Below are positions 44,514 through 53,716 of a stretch of DNA of 64,000 nucleotides, piece after piece. The translations under genes were made by a program, and so were the position numbers. Under the pieces are notes generated by a model. The model was not told where the DNA came from. It was given only the letters and a program-made list of their open reading frames with translations, and did not search any database. Origin of the DNA: Bradyrhizobium cosmicum (GTDB lineage: Bacteria; Pseudomonadota; Alphaproteobacteria; Rhizobiales; Xanthobacteraceae); assembly GCF_007290395.2 (NCBI RefSeq), contig NZ_CP041656.2, positions 5,146,001-5,210,000 on the forward strand. Direction: 5' to 3'. Positions within the stretch are counted from its first letter, which is position 1; every line of letters begins with the position of its first letter.

Positions 44514-45476
44514 TCATTTCCCGTCGAGGAAAGCGCGCACCGTGCTCACGGTCTGCGCCGGCTGCTCTTCCATGATCCAATGCCCGGAGCCGGTGATGAT
44601 GCCGGCGTCGACCCTGGTGCCGACCTCGCGCATGATCGCGGCTTGCTGATCGCCAAAGGACTTTTCGGCGCCAAGGGCAAGGATCGGCATGTTCAGCTTG
44701 GTCGCGGCAAAAACCTTGTTGTCGGCGGCGTCCTTGCCGAACGCAGCGAACTGCTCGAAGGCATAATGCATGTTGCCGGGCCGGGCATAGAGCTTCGCAT
44801 AATGGTTGCGCGTCGCTTCGTCGATCGCCTTGGGATCAGCCGACAGTTCGTTGTAGAACCGGTCGAGATAGATGCGTTCGCGGCCCTTGACCAGGCGATC
44901 GACGTCAGGACCGCGGAAATTGAAGTGCCACAGCATGGGGCTCTTCAGGATTTCGTCCCAGGGACCAATGCCGGGCAGCGGCGCGTCGATGACGACCCAT
45001 TTGGTGATGCGATCGGAATATTGCGCCGCCAGCGCATAGCCCACCATGTTGCCGATGTCGTGAGTCACCAGATCGGCCTTCTGGACATTGAGCTTGTCCA
45101 TGACCATGGCGATGTCGACGCCCTGGTTTTTCTTGTCGTAGCCGCCTGCAGATTGCGACGACAGCCCCATCCCGCGCAGGTCCGGAACGATCACGGTGTG
45201 GTCCTTGTAGAGCGCCTTGGCGAGCGGCGCCCACATGTCGCCGGTGTCGGCAAAGCCGTGCAGGAGAACGACCGCCGGTCCCTTTCCGCCAACGCGGACA
45301 TGCAGGGTGACGCCGTTGACCGAGATGCGCTCGATTCTGAAATCCGCGGGAAACGGCTCGACGGCCGCAAGAGCGGATCGGCCGCTCCAGACGATCAGGA
45401 TCGTCAGGATGGATACGAAAATGGCCGCGATGGACCGCGCGCCGGAGGTCCGGCCGCCCGGGACGAAACTGAACAT
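44514..45476 (-). CDS. Exported alpha/beta hydrolase, epoxide-hydrolase-like
   Basis: A 320-residue hydrolase with an N-terminal signal or membrane anchor (SIAAIFVSILTILIVW, about residues 15-30). HGFADTG is the oxyanion-hole motif, the nucleophile is Asp in VTHDIGNMVG (as in epoxide hydrolases and haloalkane dehalogenases) and the catalytic His is in GSGHWIMEEQP. Substrate unknown. Confidence 0.82.
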   Translation of the reverse strand: MFSFVPGGRTSGARSIAAIFVSILTILIVWSGRSALAAVEPFPADFRIERISVNGVTLHVRVGGKGPAVVLLHGFADTGDMWAPLAKALYKDHTVIVPDLRGMGLSSQSAGGYDKKNQGVDIAMVMDKLNVQKADLVTHDIGNMVGYALAAQYSDRITKWVVIDAPLPGIGPWDEILKSPMLWHFNFRGPDVDRLVKGRERIYLDRFYNELSADPKAIDEATRNHYAKLYARPGNMHYAFEQFAAFGKDAADNKVFAATKLNMPILALGAEKSFGDQQAAIMREVGTRVDAGIITGSGHWIMEEQPAQTVSTVRAFLDGK

Positions 45477-45619
45477 TGTTGACCTGCTCGCTGATTATGC
45501 CGAGCGCAACAACGTCGGCAGTGACGCACCAAAGAATCCGGTGCATCAGAGCACACCATGCTACCTTTTGACCAGATGCGAGCCCCGATTTTTGCGCAAA
45601 CGTCCGGAAAGCTGTCTGC

Positions 45620-46849
45620 CTACGCCATCACCCCGCCGCGCTTGATCAGCGCCTTGCCGACAGCGGCGAGGTGCACCTGGTCCGGCCCGTCGCCGATGCG
45701 GATGAAGCGGGCGTAGACATAGGCGCGGGCCAGGAAAGTATCCTGCGAGACACCGGCGGCGCCGTGGATCTGGATGGCGCGGTCGATGACGCGGGCGGCC
45801 ATGCTCGGCACCACGATCTTGGCGGCCGCGATCAAGTCGCGGGCGGCCTTGTTGCCTTCGCGGTCCATCCTGTCGGCGGCTTGCAGCGTGAGGAGGCGCG
45901 CCTGCGCGATTTCGCAGAAGGAATTCGCGATGTCCTCCTTGACCGAGCCCTGCTCGGCGAGCGGCTTGCCGAAGGCGACGCGGGAGACCGCGCGCTGGCA
46001 CATCAATTCCAGCGCGCGCTGGGCGCAGCCGATCAGGCGCATGCAGTGATGAATGCGCCCGGGCCCGAGCCTGCCCTGCGCGATCTCGAAGCCGCGGCCT
46101 TCGCCGAGCAGGATGTTTTCGGCGGGCACACGCACATTTTCGTAGACGATCTCGGGATGGCCGACCGGGGCGTCGTCGTAGCCGTAGGTGAGCATGTCGC
46201 GGATGATCCGCACGCCCGGCGTGTTTCTGGGCACCAGGATCATGGATTGCTGGCGATGGCGGTCGGGATCGTCGGGCGCGGTCTTGCCCATCACGATCAG
46301 GATCTCGCAATCCTCGTTCATCGCGCCCGAGGTGAACCATTTGCGTCCGTTGATCACGTAGCTGTCGCCGTCGCGCTTGATCTCGCACTGGATGTTGGTG
46401 GCATCGCTGGAGGCGACCTGCGGCTCCGTCATCGAGAATCCGGAGCGGATGCGCCCGTCCAAGAGCGGCTTCAGCCAGCGCTCCTGCTGCGCAGCCGTGC
46501 CGTAGTTCGCCAGCACCTCCATGTTGCCGACGTCGGGCGCCGAGCAGTTGAACACTTCGGGCGCCCAGAGGATGCGGCCCATGATCTCCTTCACCGGCGC
46601 ATAGTCGAGATTGCTCAGGCCAATCTTGTTAGGGTCTTGCCCGTGCTCGCCTGACAGAAACAGATTCCAGAGCCCCTGCTCCCGCGCCAGCCGCTTCAGG
46701 TCCTGAAGCACCCGCGGCGTCCTGTAGCGCATGGCTTCCGGTTTCACCTGCTCGTAATAGAGCTCCTCCACCGGCTCGACATGCGTCCGCATGAACTGGC
46801 GGACGCGCTCCTGAAGCTCCAGCGAACGGGCGGAGTGTTGAAAGTCCAT
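45620..46849 (-). CDS. Acyl-CoA dehydrogenase family protein
   Basis: A 409-residue FAD enzyme oxidising an acyl-CoA. Visible motifs: [18 protein letters not shown] (FAD/substrate binding), [37 protein letters not shown] and [16 protein letters not shown]. The length and the ACAD10/11-like end ([21 protein letters not shown]) point to the larger, eukaryote-like ACAD group acting on branched or long chains. GGGAGA lies upstream of the ATG. The next gene on the same strand encodes a substrate-binding protein 30 bp upstream, suggesting import and beta-oxidation of one compound. Confidence 0.9.
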   Translation of the reverse strand: MDFQHSARSLELQERVRQFMRTHVEPVEELYYEQVKPEAMRYRTPRVLQDLKRLAREQGLWNLFLSGEHGQDPNKIGLSNLDYAPVKEIMGRILWAPEVFNCSAPDVGNMEVLANYGTAAQQERWLKPLLDGRIRSGFSMTEPQVASSDATNIQCEIKRDGDSYVINGRKWFTSGAMNEDCEILIVMGKTAPDDPDRHRQQSMILVPRNTPGVRIIRDMLTYGYDDAPVGHPEIVYENVRVPAENILLGEGRGFEIAQGRLGPGRIHHCMRLIGCAQRALELMCQRAVSRVAFGKPLAEQGSVKEDIANSFCEIAQARLLTLQAADRMDREGNKAARDLIAAAKIVVPSMAARVIDRAIQIHGAAGVSQDTFLARAYVYARFIRIGDGPDQVHLAAVGKALIKRGGVMA

Positions 46850-46879
46850 GGTATTCTCCCCCGTTCGCTGAGCCGTGTG

Positions 46880-48091
46880 TCAGGTGCCCCGCAGCAGCTC
46901 GCTCGCCACGACCCAGTCATTGCCGTCGAACTGGAGCATATAGCCGTCCTTGATCGGGCGGAAATCCTGCGGCGTGGTGTTGAGCGTGATGCCCGGCAGC
47001 AGCAGCGACAGCGGCACGTTCTTCAGGTTCGCCGCCTGCGCCATGATGTTCTCGCGCGTCAGATTGTCCTTGCACTGCTTCAGCACCACCACCAGCGCCT
47101 CGGCCACCGTGTAGCCGTAGAGCGCGGCGACGTTGTTGACGTCGGCATTGGGCAGCCGCCTCTTCACGAAGTCGATATAGGCCGACATCGCCGGATCGTC
47201 CTTCGGCTGCTCGACGAACGGCTTCAGCGAGCCGAGCGACAGCACGCCCTTGCCGGCATCGAGCCCGGCCGGCACCATCACGGTCGCCTTGTTGGCGCAG
47301 CCGCTGGCGAGGAAGCGCGTCGCGACCCAGCCGACCTCATGCGCCTTCCGGATCGCCTGCGCGCAGGCGCGCGGCGTCACGGAGTAAATCATGAAGACAT
47401 CGGCCTTGGTGCTCGCCAGCGTCAGCACCTGAGAATCGACGGTGGGATCGCTGACCTCGAAGCTCGAGGCCATCGCGATCGCCTTGTCTGCATCCGCACC
47501 AAGCGCTTCCTTGACGCCACGAAAGTATTCCTTGCCGGCGTCGTCGTTCTGGTAGAGCACCGCGAAGCGCGCATTCGGGTTCTTGGCGCGGGCATAGGCG
47601 ACGTCGATCGCGGCCTCGCTGGTGTAGTTCGGCGCCCAGGGCAGCGCCATCGACCACGGCATGTTCGCCGGATCGTTCCATTTCGAGGCCGAGCTGATCA
47701 GGAACAGCTGCGGCACCTTGTTGCTGTTGAGGTACTTCGCGATCGCCGAGCTCGGCGCGGTGCCCATAGTGGCGAAGATGAAGGCGACGCCATCGCCCTC
47801 GACCAAACGGCGCGCGGCTTCCATGGTCTTGGGCGGCGAGAACGCGTCGTCGAGCGACATGAGATTGAGCTTGCGGCCGTTGACCCCGCCCTTCTCGTTG
47901 ACCTCGTCGAAATAGGCCGCGATCACCCTCCCGGTGATGCCAAGCGGCGACGCCGGGCCGCTATAGGGCATGGTGTTGCCGATCTTGATCTCGGTGTCGC
48001 TGACGCCGGGACCGTAGGATTTTTGCGCAGAAGCGGATGTCGACAAGCAGGCGGCAGCCAGCGCTGCGGCCAGGGCCAAAGCGGCTCTCAT
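46880..48091 (-). CDS. ABC-transporter substrate-binding protein, branched-chain amino acid type
   Basis: A 403-residue periplasmic binding protein of the LivK/Leu-Ile-Val superfamily. The signal peptide is MRAALALAAALAAACLSTSA, cleaved near ASA/QKS. The type I fold is shown by TEIKIGNTMPYSGPASPLGI, VAFIFATMGTAPSSAIAKYL and PNARFAVLYQNDDAGKEYFRG. No permease or ATPase gene is adjacent. Together with the acyl-CoA dehydrogenase it may serve uptake of an aromatic or branched-chain acid. Confidence 0.88.
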   Translation of the reverse strand: MRAALALAAALAAACLSTSASAQKSYGPGVSDTEIKIGNTMPYSGPASPLGITGRVIAAYFDEVNEKGGVNGRKLNLMSLDDAFSPPKTMEAARRLVEGDGVAFIFATMGTAPSSAIAKYLNSNKVPQLFLISSASKWNDPANMPWSMALPWAPNYTSEAAIDVAYARAKNPNARFAVLYQNDDAGKEYFRGVKEALGADADKAIAMASSFEVSDPTVDSQVLTLASTKADVFMIYSVTPRACAQAIRKAHEVGWVATRFLASGCANKATVMVPAGLDAGKGVLSLGSLKPFVEQPKDDPAMSAYIDFVKRRLPNADVNNVAALYGYTVAEALVVVLKQCKDNLTRENIMAQAANLKNVPLSLLLPGITLNTTPQDFRPIKDGYMLQFDGNDWVVASELLRGT

Positions 48092-48135
48092 GGTTTCTCC
48101 CCGGTGATTATCGCCGCGCGGCGAAGCGACGGCGC

Positions 48136-48161
48136 GACGCGCTGTTTTTGGTCAGCGCGTC
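48136..48161 (-). terminator. Hairpin between the HdeD-like gene and the binding-protein gene
   Basis: GACGCGCTG (48136-48144) pairs perfectly with CAGCGCGTC (48153-48161) around an 8-base loop. Confidence 0.5.
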
Positions 48162-48205
48162 AGATCAGCGGAGTTCCGCGAGATGGTCTTGCGTCGAGTT
48201 GCTGG

Positions 48206-48781
48206 TTAGTGCCGCTGCTTCAGGCTGAAGCCGAGGCTGATCCAGCCCGCGCCGGCCATGATCAGGTCGATGCCGAGGAACAGGCCGAGGATGTAGACGC
48301 TGTTGACGGGCCAGCGCGCCACGATCAGCAATCCGAGCAGCAGCGTGATGGCGCCCGAGAGCGCCACCCAGACCCACGGGCTTTCGCGCTTCATGCTGAA
48401 GGCGAGGAACAGCCGCACCGCGCCCGAGGCGATCAGCGATGCGCCGAGGAAGAGCGTCAGCAGTACTGCCGCGAACAGCGGGTTCTCGAAGGTCAGGAAG
48501 CCCGCGACCACATAGAGCGCGCCGAGCAAGGCCCAGATCAGGAACTTGCCCCAGCTCTTCATCTGGAACGCGCCGATGATCTCGGCCGCGCCGGCGACGA
48601 TCATCATGGCGCCGACCACGATCACGCTCGCCACCGTCGCCATCACCACGCTGCCGAGCGCGACGAAGCCGGCGATGAGATAAACGACACCGAGCGCGAC
48701 GATCCAGCCCCATTTGGCATGCAGCGCGGCGATGCCGGAGCCGAGGCTTGAGTGATGAGATGTATCCGAAGCACTTGTCAT
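48206..48781 (-). CDS. HdeD-family membrane protein
   Basis: A 191-residue integral membrane protein of the HdeD/DUF308 family, associated with acid resistance in enterobacteria. Six hydrophobic segments are visible, starting with WGWIVALGVVYLIAGFVALG and VASVIVVGAMMIVAGAAEIIG. The ATG at 48781 has AGGAG 7 bases upstream; a longer frame to 48982 is spurious. A FixK/FNR-type site centred at 48885.5 lies about 105 bp upstream of the start, a fitting position for activation in low oxygen. Confidence 0.87.
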   Translation of the reverse strand: MTSASDTSHHSSLGSGIAALHAKWGWIVALGVVYLIAGFVALGSVVMATVASVIVVGAMMIVAGAAEIIGAFQMKSWGKFLIWALLGALYVVAGFLTFENPLFAAVLLTLFLGASLIASGAVRLFLAFSMKRESPWVWVALSGAITLLLGLLIVARWPVNSVYILGLFLGIDLIMAGAGWISLGFSLKQRH

Positions 48782-48878
48782 GACGCCACTCCTGCATGCG
48801 AAGCCCGGAGGCACATTCAGGATAGCATGAGCCGGACCGGGACGACAGGCAGCAGAGCAGCCCAGGCCGTCAGCAACA

Positions 48879-48892
48879 TTGACGCAAATCAA
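48879..48892. promoter_or_regulatory. FNR/FixK-type box TTGACGCAAATCAA
   Basis: TTGA-N6-TCAA, the consensus of FixK2/AadR/FNR sites. Upstream of the leftward HdeD-like gene; a start of transcription about 41 bp downstream of its centre would leave a 60-65-base leader. Confidence 0.65.
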
Positions 48893-48933
48893 GATCGAAT
48901 GCGGCGGTTCAGCCGCAGCGTTTCTTTGGAAGC

Positions 48934-49830
48934 TCAGCCGCGCACTGCTGCCGCGCGCACATCGCGCACCGCCTGCGCCCATTCGGCGGGCCGCTCCTGC
49001 GGCAGATTATGGCCGGCGCCGGCGAACACGCGCCGCTCGAAAAATCCCTCGAACTTCTTCGCATGATGGGCGGTGCCGGGATTGACGCCGTCGCTGTCGC
49101 CGTCGATCGCAATCGTCGGCACGCGTACCGGCGGCTGCACGGCGAGCTCTGCCTCGATCGCAGCATAGGCGGGATCCCCCGCGACCAGCGCGTAGCGGTG
49201 GCGGTAAGAATGGATGACGACGTCGACGAAATCAGGATTGTCGAACGACGCCGCGCTCCTTTCGAAGGTCGCGTCGTCAAATGCCCAGGTCGGCGACCAC
49301 ATCGCCCAGAGCTGGCGCGCGAAGCCGCGGCGGTTGCGCTCGAGCGCGCGGCGGCCGCGCTCGTTGTGGAAGAGATACTGATACCAGAGCGCCGCCTCCT
49401 CCGGCGGCGAAGCCGGCTCCATCGCACGGGCGATGTTCTGGATGTTGTAGGAATTGCCAGTGACGAGTCCGATCACGCGCTCGGGATACAGCACCGAGAC
49501 GACGCAGGCCGCGCGCCCGCCCCAGTCATAGCCGCCGACGACCGCGCGTTCGATGCCGAGCGCGTCCATGAAGGCGAGCAGATCAGCGCCCAGCGCCGCC
49601 TGCTCGCCGGAGCGCAAAGTCCGGGCGAGACGAAACCGCGTCGGCCCGTAGCCGCGCAGCCAGGGCACCAGCACCCGCGCGCCGGCTTGCGCAAGGATCG
49701 GCGCGGCCTCGGCATAGGCGTTCACGTCATAGGGAAAGCCGTGACCCATGATGCAGGGCCAGCCATCGGGCGGGCCGTAGTCGAGATAGGCGATCTCCAG
49801 CACATCGGTGGTGACGGATCTTTGTTGCAT
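48934..49830 (-). CDS. Alpha/beta-fold hydrolase (epoxide hydrolase/haloalkane dehalogenase type)
   Basis: A 298-residue cytoplasmic hydrolase. Motifs: MGHGFPYD (oxyanion region), the Asp nucleophile in GGYDWGGRAACVVS, and the catalytic His in GAGHNLPQERP. GGAAAGG precedes the ATG. Substrate not predictable; no link to its neighbours is evident. Confidence 0.85.
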   Translation of the reverse strand: MQQRSVTTDVLEIAYLDYGPPDGWPCIMGHGFPYDVNAYAEAAPILAQAGARVLVPWLRGYGPTRFRLARTLRSGEQAALGADLLAFMDALGIERAVVGGYDWGGRAACVVSVLYPERVIGLVTGNSYNIQNIARAMEPASPPEEAALWYQYLFHNERGRRALERNRRGFARQLWAMWSPTWAFDDATFERSAASFDNPDFVDVVIHSYRHRYALVAGDPAYAAIEAELAVQPPVRVPTIAIDGDSDGVNPGTAHHAKKFEGFFERRVFAGAGHNLPQERPAEWAQAVRDVRAAAVRG

Positions 49831-49905
49831 GCGACCTTTCCGGCAAAGATGGAAGCTCGCAGCTTAAGCCTTCACGGCGATGGCACTCAAGGGCCAGGCG
49901 TGCAT

Positions 49906-51990
49906 TCAGGCCGCGGCGACCGGCCTGCGCATATCGTGCGCGTGCTGCGCCTCGGCAGGTTCCGCGACCTTCTGCTCGTCGATCATGCGGTTCACGACAT
50001 CGACCGGCATCGGCTTGCCGAACAGATAGCCCTGCACGCTGTCACAGCCTTCCTCGCGGAGGAAATCGAGATGACGCGTGGTCTCGACGCCCTCGGCCAG
50101 CACGGGAATGTTGAGACTGCGGCCGAGCAGCAGCGTCGCCTTGACGATCGCGGCCGCATGCACGCTGGTCTCGACCGCCTGGACGAAACTCTTGTCGACC
50201 TTGATCTTGTCGAACGGAAAGGCCTGGAGCGTCGACAAGGAGGAATAGCCGGTGCCGAAATCGTCCATGGCGACGGTCACGCCGATCCTCTTCAGGGCGA
50301 GCACCACCTGCAGCGCATGCTGGCGGTCGGCGATGATGCCGCTCTCCGTCAGCTCGATCTCCAGCCGCGCCGGTGGCAGCCCCGTCTCCTTCAGAATTTC
50401 CGCGACCCGCCGCGACAGGTCGTGGTTGAGCTGCATCGGCGCAACGTTCACCGCTACCCTGTACGGCAAGCGCCATTGCGCGGCAGTCTGGCAGGCTGTC
50501 CGCATCACCCAGTCGCCGATCTCGATGATCAGGCCGGTCTCTTCCGCGATCGGAATGAAGGCATCCGGCGGGATACGTCCCTTCTGCGGGTGGTTCCAGC
50601 GGATCAAGGCTTCGAAACCGACGATCCCTCCGGTCTGCGTATCGTTCTGAACCTGATAGTACAGCTCCAGCTCGTTGCCGATCAGTGCGCGCTTGAGATC
50701 GATCGCAAGCTCGGCGCGGGCGCGGCTGGCCTCGTCCATCGACGGCTCATAGGTGCAGATCTTGCCGCGGCCGAGGCTCTTTGCGCGATACATCGCAAGG
50801 TCGGCGCGCTGGGTGAGACACTCGCCGGTCTGCCCGTGCTCGGGAAACAGGGCAACGCCGATGCTGCAACCGACCGCAAGGGTCTGATGCTGCCACTCGA
50901 CCGGCTCGAGCACGACCTTGCGCAGCCGCTCGGCGAACTTCACCGCCTCGCCGCGCGCGAAGATCTCGCCCTTGACGGCGACGAATTCGTCACCGCCGAT
51001 CCGGGCCAGGAATTCGCCCTCCTGCAATTCGCCGGAGATGCGCCGTGCCAACTGCTGCAGCAGATAGTCACCGCCGATATGGCCGTGGACGTCGTTGATG
51101 TCCTTGAAGCGATCGAGATCGATCGCCAGCACGACGACGCGCGCGGTGTCGTCGCCGCGTCCGGCCAGCAGATCGTGCAGCCGCTGCGCCAAGCCGTTGC
51201 GGTTCGGCAAACCGGTCAGCGGGTCGTGCATCGCCAGTTGCTTGTAACTTTCGGTCGCTTCGTAGGCGGCCTGCAAGTCAATCGCGTAGGCCGAGGCTCC
51301 CATCGCCATCATCAGACTGACGCCGACGATGACACTGGTGATCATAAAGGTGTCGGACAGGGTCTGCGGCGACACGGCGATGTCGAAGACCGGGTAGATC
51401 GTCACGGCGGCCATGCCGGTGAAATGCAGCGAGACGATCGCCAGGATCATCGCGAGCGTGCCGCCATATTTGCAGAAGCGCGTGATCGGCCGCGCAATGC
51501 GGTTGGCGGCCACAGCGCCAAAGCCCGCCGCGAACACGACAGACAGTGCAACGAGCGGGTAGTTCCAGCCGAGCACGCCTGGAATCTCGAACCCCGCCAT
51601 CCCGGTGTAGTGCATCGCGGCGATGCCGAGACCGAAGATCGCGCCGCCGCCCTCGATCGCGGGCCCGAGCCGGGTGTGGGTCGTCATGAAGAACCCCATC
51701 CAGGCCAGGATCACGGCGATCATCAGCGAAGCAAACGACAGCGCCGGCTCGAAGGCACGCGCGACCGGCGCGTTGTAGCCCAGCATGGCCGCAAAATGGG
51801 TGGTCCAGACGGTGCCGCCCGCAACCAATCCGGACAGGAACAATAGATGCAACCGCCGCATGCCGGTATTGCGACGAACCCGCGCCAACAGCCGCATCGA
51901 CAGCAGGGAGCCCAGCACGCAGACGAGCGCCGCAGCCAAGACGTAGCTGAGGTCATGCTCCGCAGGCAGACAGGTCAGGGCTTGCCACAT
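49906..51990 (-). CDS. MHYT-GGDEF-EAL cyclic-di-GMP protein
   Basis: A 694-residue inner-membrane enzyme that makes and/or breaks cyclic di-GMP. The N-terminal seven-TM MHYT sensor (about residues 10-230) has its metal-binding repeats THFAAM, MHYTGM and LHFTGM, thought to bind copper and sense O2, CO or NO. A GGDEF domain follows with an intact RIGGDEFVAV signature, then an EAL domain with intact GFEALIRW, DDFGTGYSSL and QGYLFGKPM motifs. Both activities are therefore possible. GGGAGA lies about 10 bases before the ATG. It is divergent from the ECF sigma gene. Confidence 0.92.
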   Translation of the reverse strand: MWQALTCLPAEHDLSYVLAAALVCVLGSLLSMRLLARVRRNTGMRRLHLLFLSGLVAGGTVWTTHFAAMLGYNAPVARAFEPALSFASLMIAVILAWMGFFMTTHTRLGPAIEGGGAIFGLGIAAMHYTGMAGFEIPGVLGWNYPLVALSVVFAAGFGAVAANRIARPITRFCKYGGTLAMILAIVSLHFTGMAAVTIYPVFDIAVSPQTLSDTFMITSVIVGVSLMMAMGASAYAIDLQAAYEATESYKQLAMHDPLTGLPNRNGLAQRLHDLLAGRGDDTARVVVLAIDLDRFKDINDVHGHIGGDYLLQQLARRISGELQEGEFLARIGGDEFVAVKGEIFARGEAVKFAERLRKVVLEPVEWQHQTLAVGCSIGVALFPEHGQTGECLTQRADLAMYRAKSLGRGKICTYEPSMDEASRARAELAIDLKRALIGNELELYYQVQNDTQTGGIVGFEALIRWNHPQKGRIPPDAFIPIAEETGLIIEIGDWVMRTACQTAAQWRLPYRVAVNVAPMQLNHDLSRRVAEILKETGLPPARLEIELTESGIIADRQHALQVVLALKRIGVTVAMDDFGTGYSSLSTLQAFPFDKIKVDKSFVQAVETSVHAAAIVKATLLLGRSLNIPVLAEGVETTRHLDFLREEGCDSVQGYLFGKPMPVDVVNRMIDEQKVAEPAEAQHAHDMRRPVAAA

Positions 51991-52338
51991 CGAATGATTT
52001 CTCCCGAATGCGAGATACGGGCTTGGCGTGAGAACGGATCAGGGCGGGTCAATTGTTGGTTAGAAAAGTGCGAATGGCCGCCCGGCGCATGGGGGCGCAG
52101 GCAGGCGATCGGGCCACGGCGGGCCTTAAGCGCCGGTTAGGACGGCGCTCCGGTCCCGGCTTCAAAGGGAACAAACCGGAAGCAGGATGAAGACGGGGTG
52201 AGCGGCCCCTGCATCACTGACGACAACTGGAACCCCGCTTGTCGCAGGGCGGGCGAACGCCTAAGACATGAGCAACCCGGCAGGTGATCCAAACGGCGGC
52301 GTCCATCGTTTCCGAGCGGATACACCAACCGAGGCTTC
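51991..52338. other. Divergent intergenic region MHYT gene / sigma factor
   Basis: No gene is evident in these 348 bp apart from the ECF-type promoter at 52285-52312. The leftward promoter of the MHYT gene should also be here but has no recognisable motif. Confidence 0.5.
52285..52312 (+). promoter_or_regulatory. ECF-type promoter of the first sigma/anti-sigma operon
   Basis: TGATCC (52285-52290), a 16-bp spacer and CGTTTC (52307-52312). The -35 element equals the RpoE-ChrR consensus known from Rhodobacter. The same pair with the same spacing recurs at 53662. The start codon is 27 bp downstream of the -10 element. Confidence 0.72.
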
Positions 52339-52995
52339 ATGAACGCCGGTCTTCCAGCCCTGAGCAGGTCCGTACGGAGCAGGCCCTCCGTGCCCGCTCG
52401 TCGCTGGATCCGGTTGCAACGGACACCATTGGAAAGGCCCAAGGCGACGGTGGAATGGGCTGAATTGATCGGACGTGTCGCGGCCCATGGCGATCGCGAT
52501 GCCTTCAAGCTTCTGTTCGAGCATTTTGCTCCTCGTGTGAAGGGCCTCCTGATGAAGATCGGGACAGACGCCGACACCGCGGAGGAAATTGCGCAGAGCA
52601 CGCTGCTTGCCGTCTGGCGCAAGGCGGCTCAATTCGATCCGTCGTCCGGCGGCGCAGCCGCGTGGATCTTCACCATCGCGCGGAATCTGCGTATCGACGC
52701 GGCGAGGCGCGCGGTGCGACAGGCGCGTACCGACCAGCCCGGCCTCATCGACGACGCCGACGACATCGTGGACTCGCCGGAGATCCTCATGACCAGGGGC
52801 GAGGATGTGTCGCGCGTCGCGGCAGCGCTGCTTCGCCTGTCAGAGGAGCAATCCAGGGTGGTCCGGATGTCGTTCATCGAGGAACGGCCGCATGCCGAGA
52901 TCGCCGAGAGTCTCGGCATTCCCCTGGGAACCGTGAAATCGCGCATCCGACTGGCCATGAGCCGCCTGCGAGACCTGCTGGACGAACCGACATGA
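52339..52995 (+). CDS. ECF sigma factor, RpoE/ChrR-type (singlet-oxygen response)
   Basis: An ECF sigma factor of up to 218 residues. Region 2 is in KGLLMKIGTDADTAEEIAQS and AAWIFTIARNLRIDAARR; the region 4 helix-turn-helix is in RPHAEIAESLGIPLGTVKSR. It is paired with a ChrR-like anti-sigma factor, overlapping by 4 bp (ATGA), as in the RpoE-ChrR singlet-oxygen system. GAGG lies 5 bases before the ATG at 52339; the first 38 residues are basic and unlike the family, so a GTG at 52453 giving about 180 residues is an alternative. Its probable promoter is at 52285, implying autoregulation. Confidence 0.88.
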   Translation: MNAGLPALSRSVRSRPSVPARRWIRLQRTPLERPKATVEWAELIGRVAAHGDRDAFKLLFEHFAPRVKGLLMKIGTDADTAEEIAQSTLLAVWRKAAQFDPSSGGAAAWIFTIARNLRIDAARRAVRQARTDQPGLIDDADDIVDSPEILMTRGEDVSRVAAALLRLSEEQSRVVRMSFIEERPHAEIAESLGIPLGTVKSRIRLAMSRLRDLLDEPT

Positions 52996-53639
52996 CCATC
53001 AGCCACCACCCACCGGATGAACTGCTTGCCGACTTCGCAACGGGCCGGCTCGACGAGGCCGATCATCTCGTTGTCGCCGTGCACGTCGCGCAGTGCCCGG
53101 CGTGCCGCCGCTTTGCCGGGGCTATGGAGCATCTGGCCGGCGCAGCGCTGGAGGAGACCGCACCGGTTGCGATGAAGGCCGATGCGTTCGGGGCGATCAT
53201 GGCGAAGCTCGACGAGCCCCAGCCGGCGCCGCGCGCCGATGTCCCGCCCCCCTCCGCGCTTCCGGACGAGGATTTGTCGGAGATATTGCGCCGCTGCCGG
53301 TTCGGCAAGCAACGCCGCGTGGCACCCGGGCTTAAGCTTCAACCGATCATTCTGCCGAGCGCGAAACAATCGCGCGCGTTCCTGCTGTGGTCCGCGCCCG
53401 GCGCACGCATGCTGCAACACTCGCACTCGGGAACGGAGCTGACCTGCGTGTTGAAGGGCAGCTTCAGTCACGAAGCCGGCCGCTACGGCCCCGGCGATTT
53501 CGACTTCGGCGACGGCGACGTCGATCATCAGCCGGTCGTGGGGCCGGAAGAGCCTTGCCTGTGCCTGGTCGCCATGACCGGAGACCTCGAACTGCATGGA
53601 CTGCTTGGCCGGCTCATTTCGCCTTTCGTCCGGCTTTGA
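52992..53639 (+). CDS. chrR: ChrR-like anti-sigma factor with cupin domain
   Basis: A 215-residue cytoplasmic zinc anti-sigma factor. The N-terminal zinc-binding domain has HVAQCPAC (H-X3-C-X2-C, about residues 32-39). The C-terminal cupin (about residues 125-205) contains QHSHSGTELTCVLKGSFSHE and GDGDVDHQPVVG, whose His/Glu residues bind a second metal and are needed for sensing singlet oxygen in Rhodobacter ChrR. No membrane segment is present. The gene overlaps the sigma gene. It should hold the sigma factor inactive until singlet oxygen or a related oxidant appears. Confidence 0.88.
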   Translation: MTISHHPPDELLADFATGRLDEADHLVVAVHVAQCPACRRFAGAMEHLAGAALEETAPVAMKADAFGAIMAKLDEPQPAPRADVPPPSALPDEDLSEILRRCRFGKQRRVAPGLKLQPIILPSAKQSRAFLLWSAPGARMLQHSHSGTELTCVLKGSFSHEAGRYGPGDFDFGDGDVDHQPVVGPEEPCLCLVAMTGDLELHGLLGRLISPFVRL

Positions 53640-53661
53640 GCGCGACCTCCGGTCGCGGAGG

Positions 53662-53689
53662 TGATCCAGCGCCGCGCTTCCATCGTTTC
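53662..53689 (+). promoter_or_regulatory. ECF-type promoter of the second sigma / photolyase operon
   Basis: TGATCC (53662-53667), 16-bp spacer, CGTTTC (53684-53689), the same elements and spacing as at 52285; the flanks also match (AGGTGATCC and TCCATCGTTTC in both). A 7-bp inverted repeat ACCTCCG/CGGAGGT (53645-53662) abuts the -35 element and may end the chrR transcript. Confidence 0.75.
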
Positions 53690-53716
53690 TTCGCTGACTG
53701 ATGCCGGAGACGAAGC

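Noticed and set aside
49009..51846. Very long rightward open frame (945 codons) opposite the MHYT-GGDEF-EAL gene
   Set aside because: It is the antisense shadow of a clear multi-domain gene in GC-rich DNA; its translation is rich in Arg, His and Asp with no domain.
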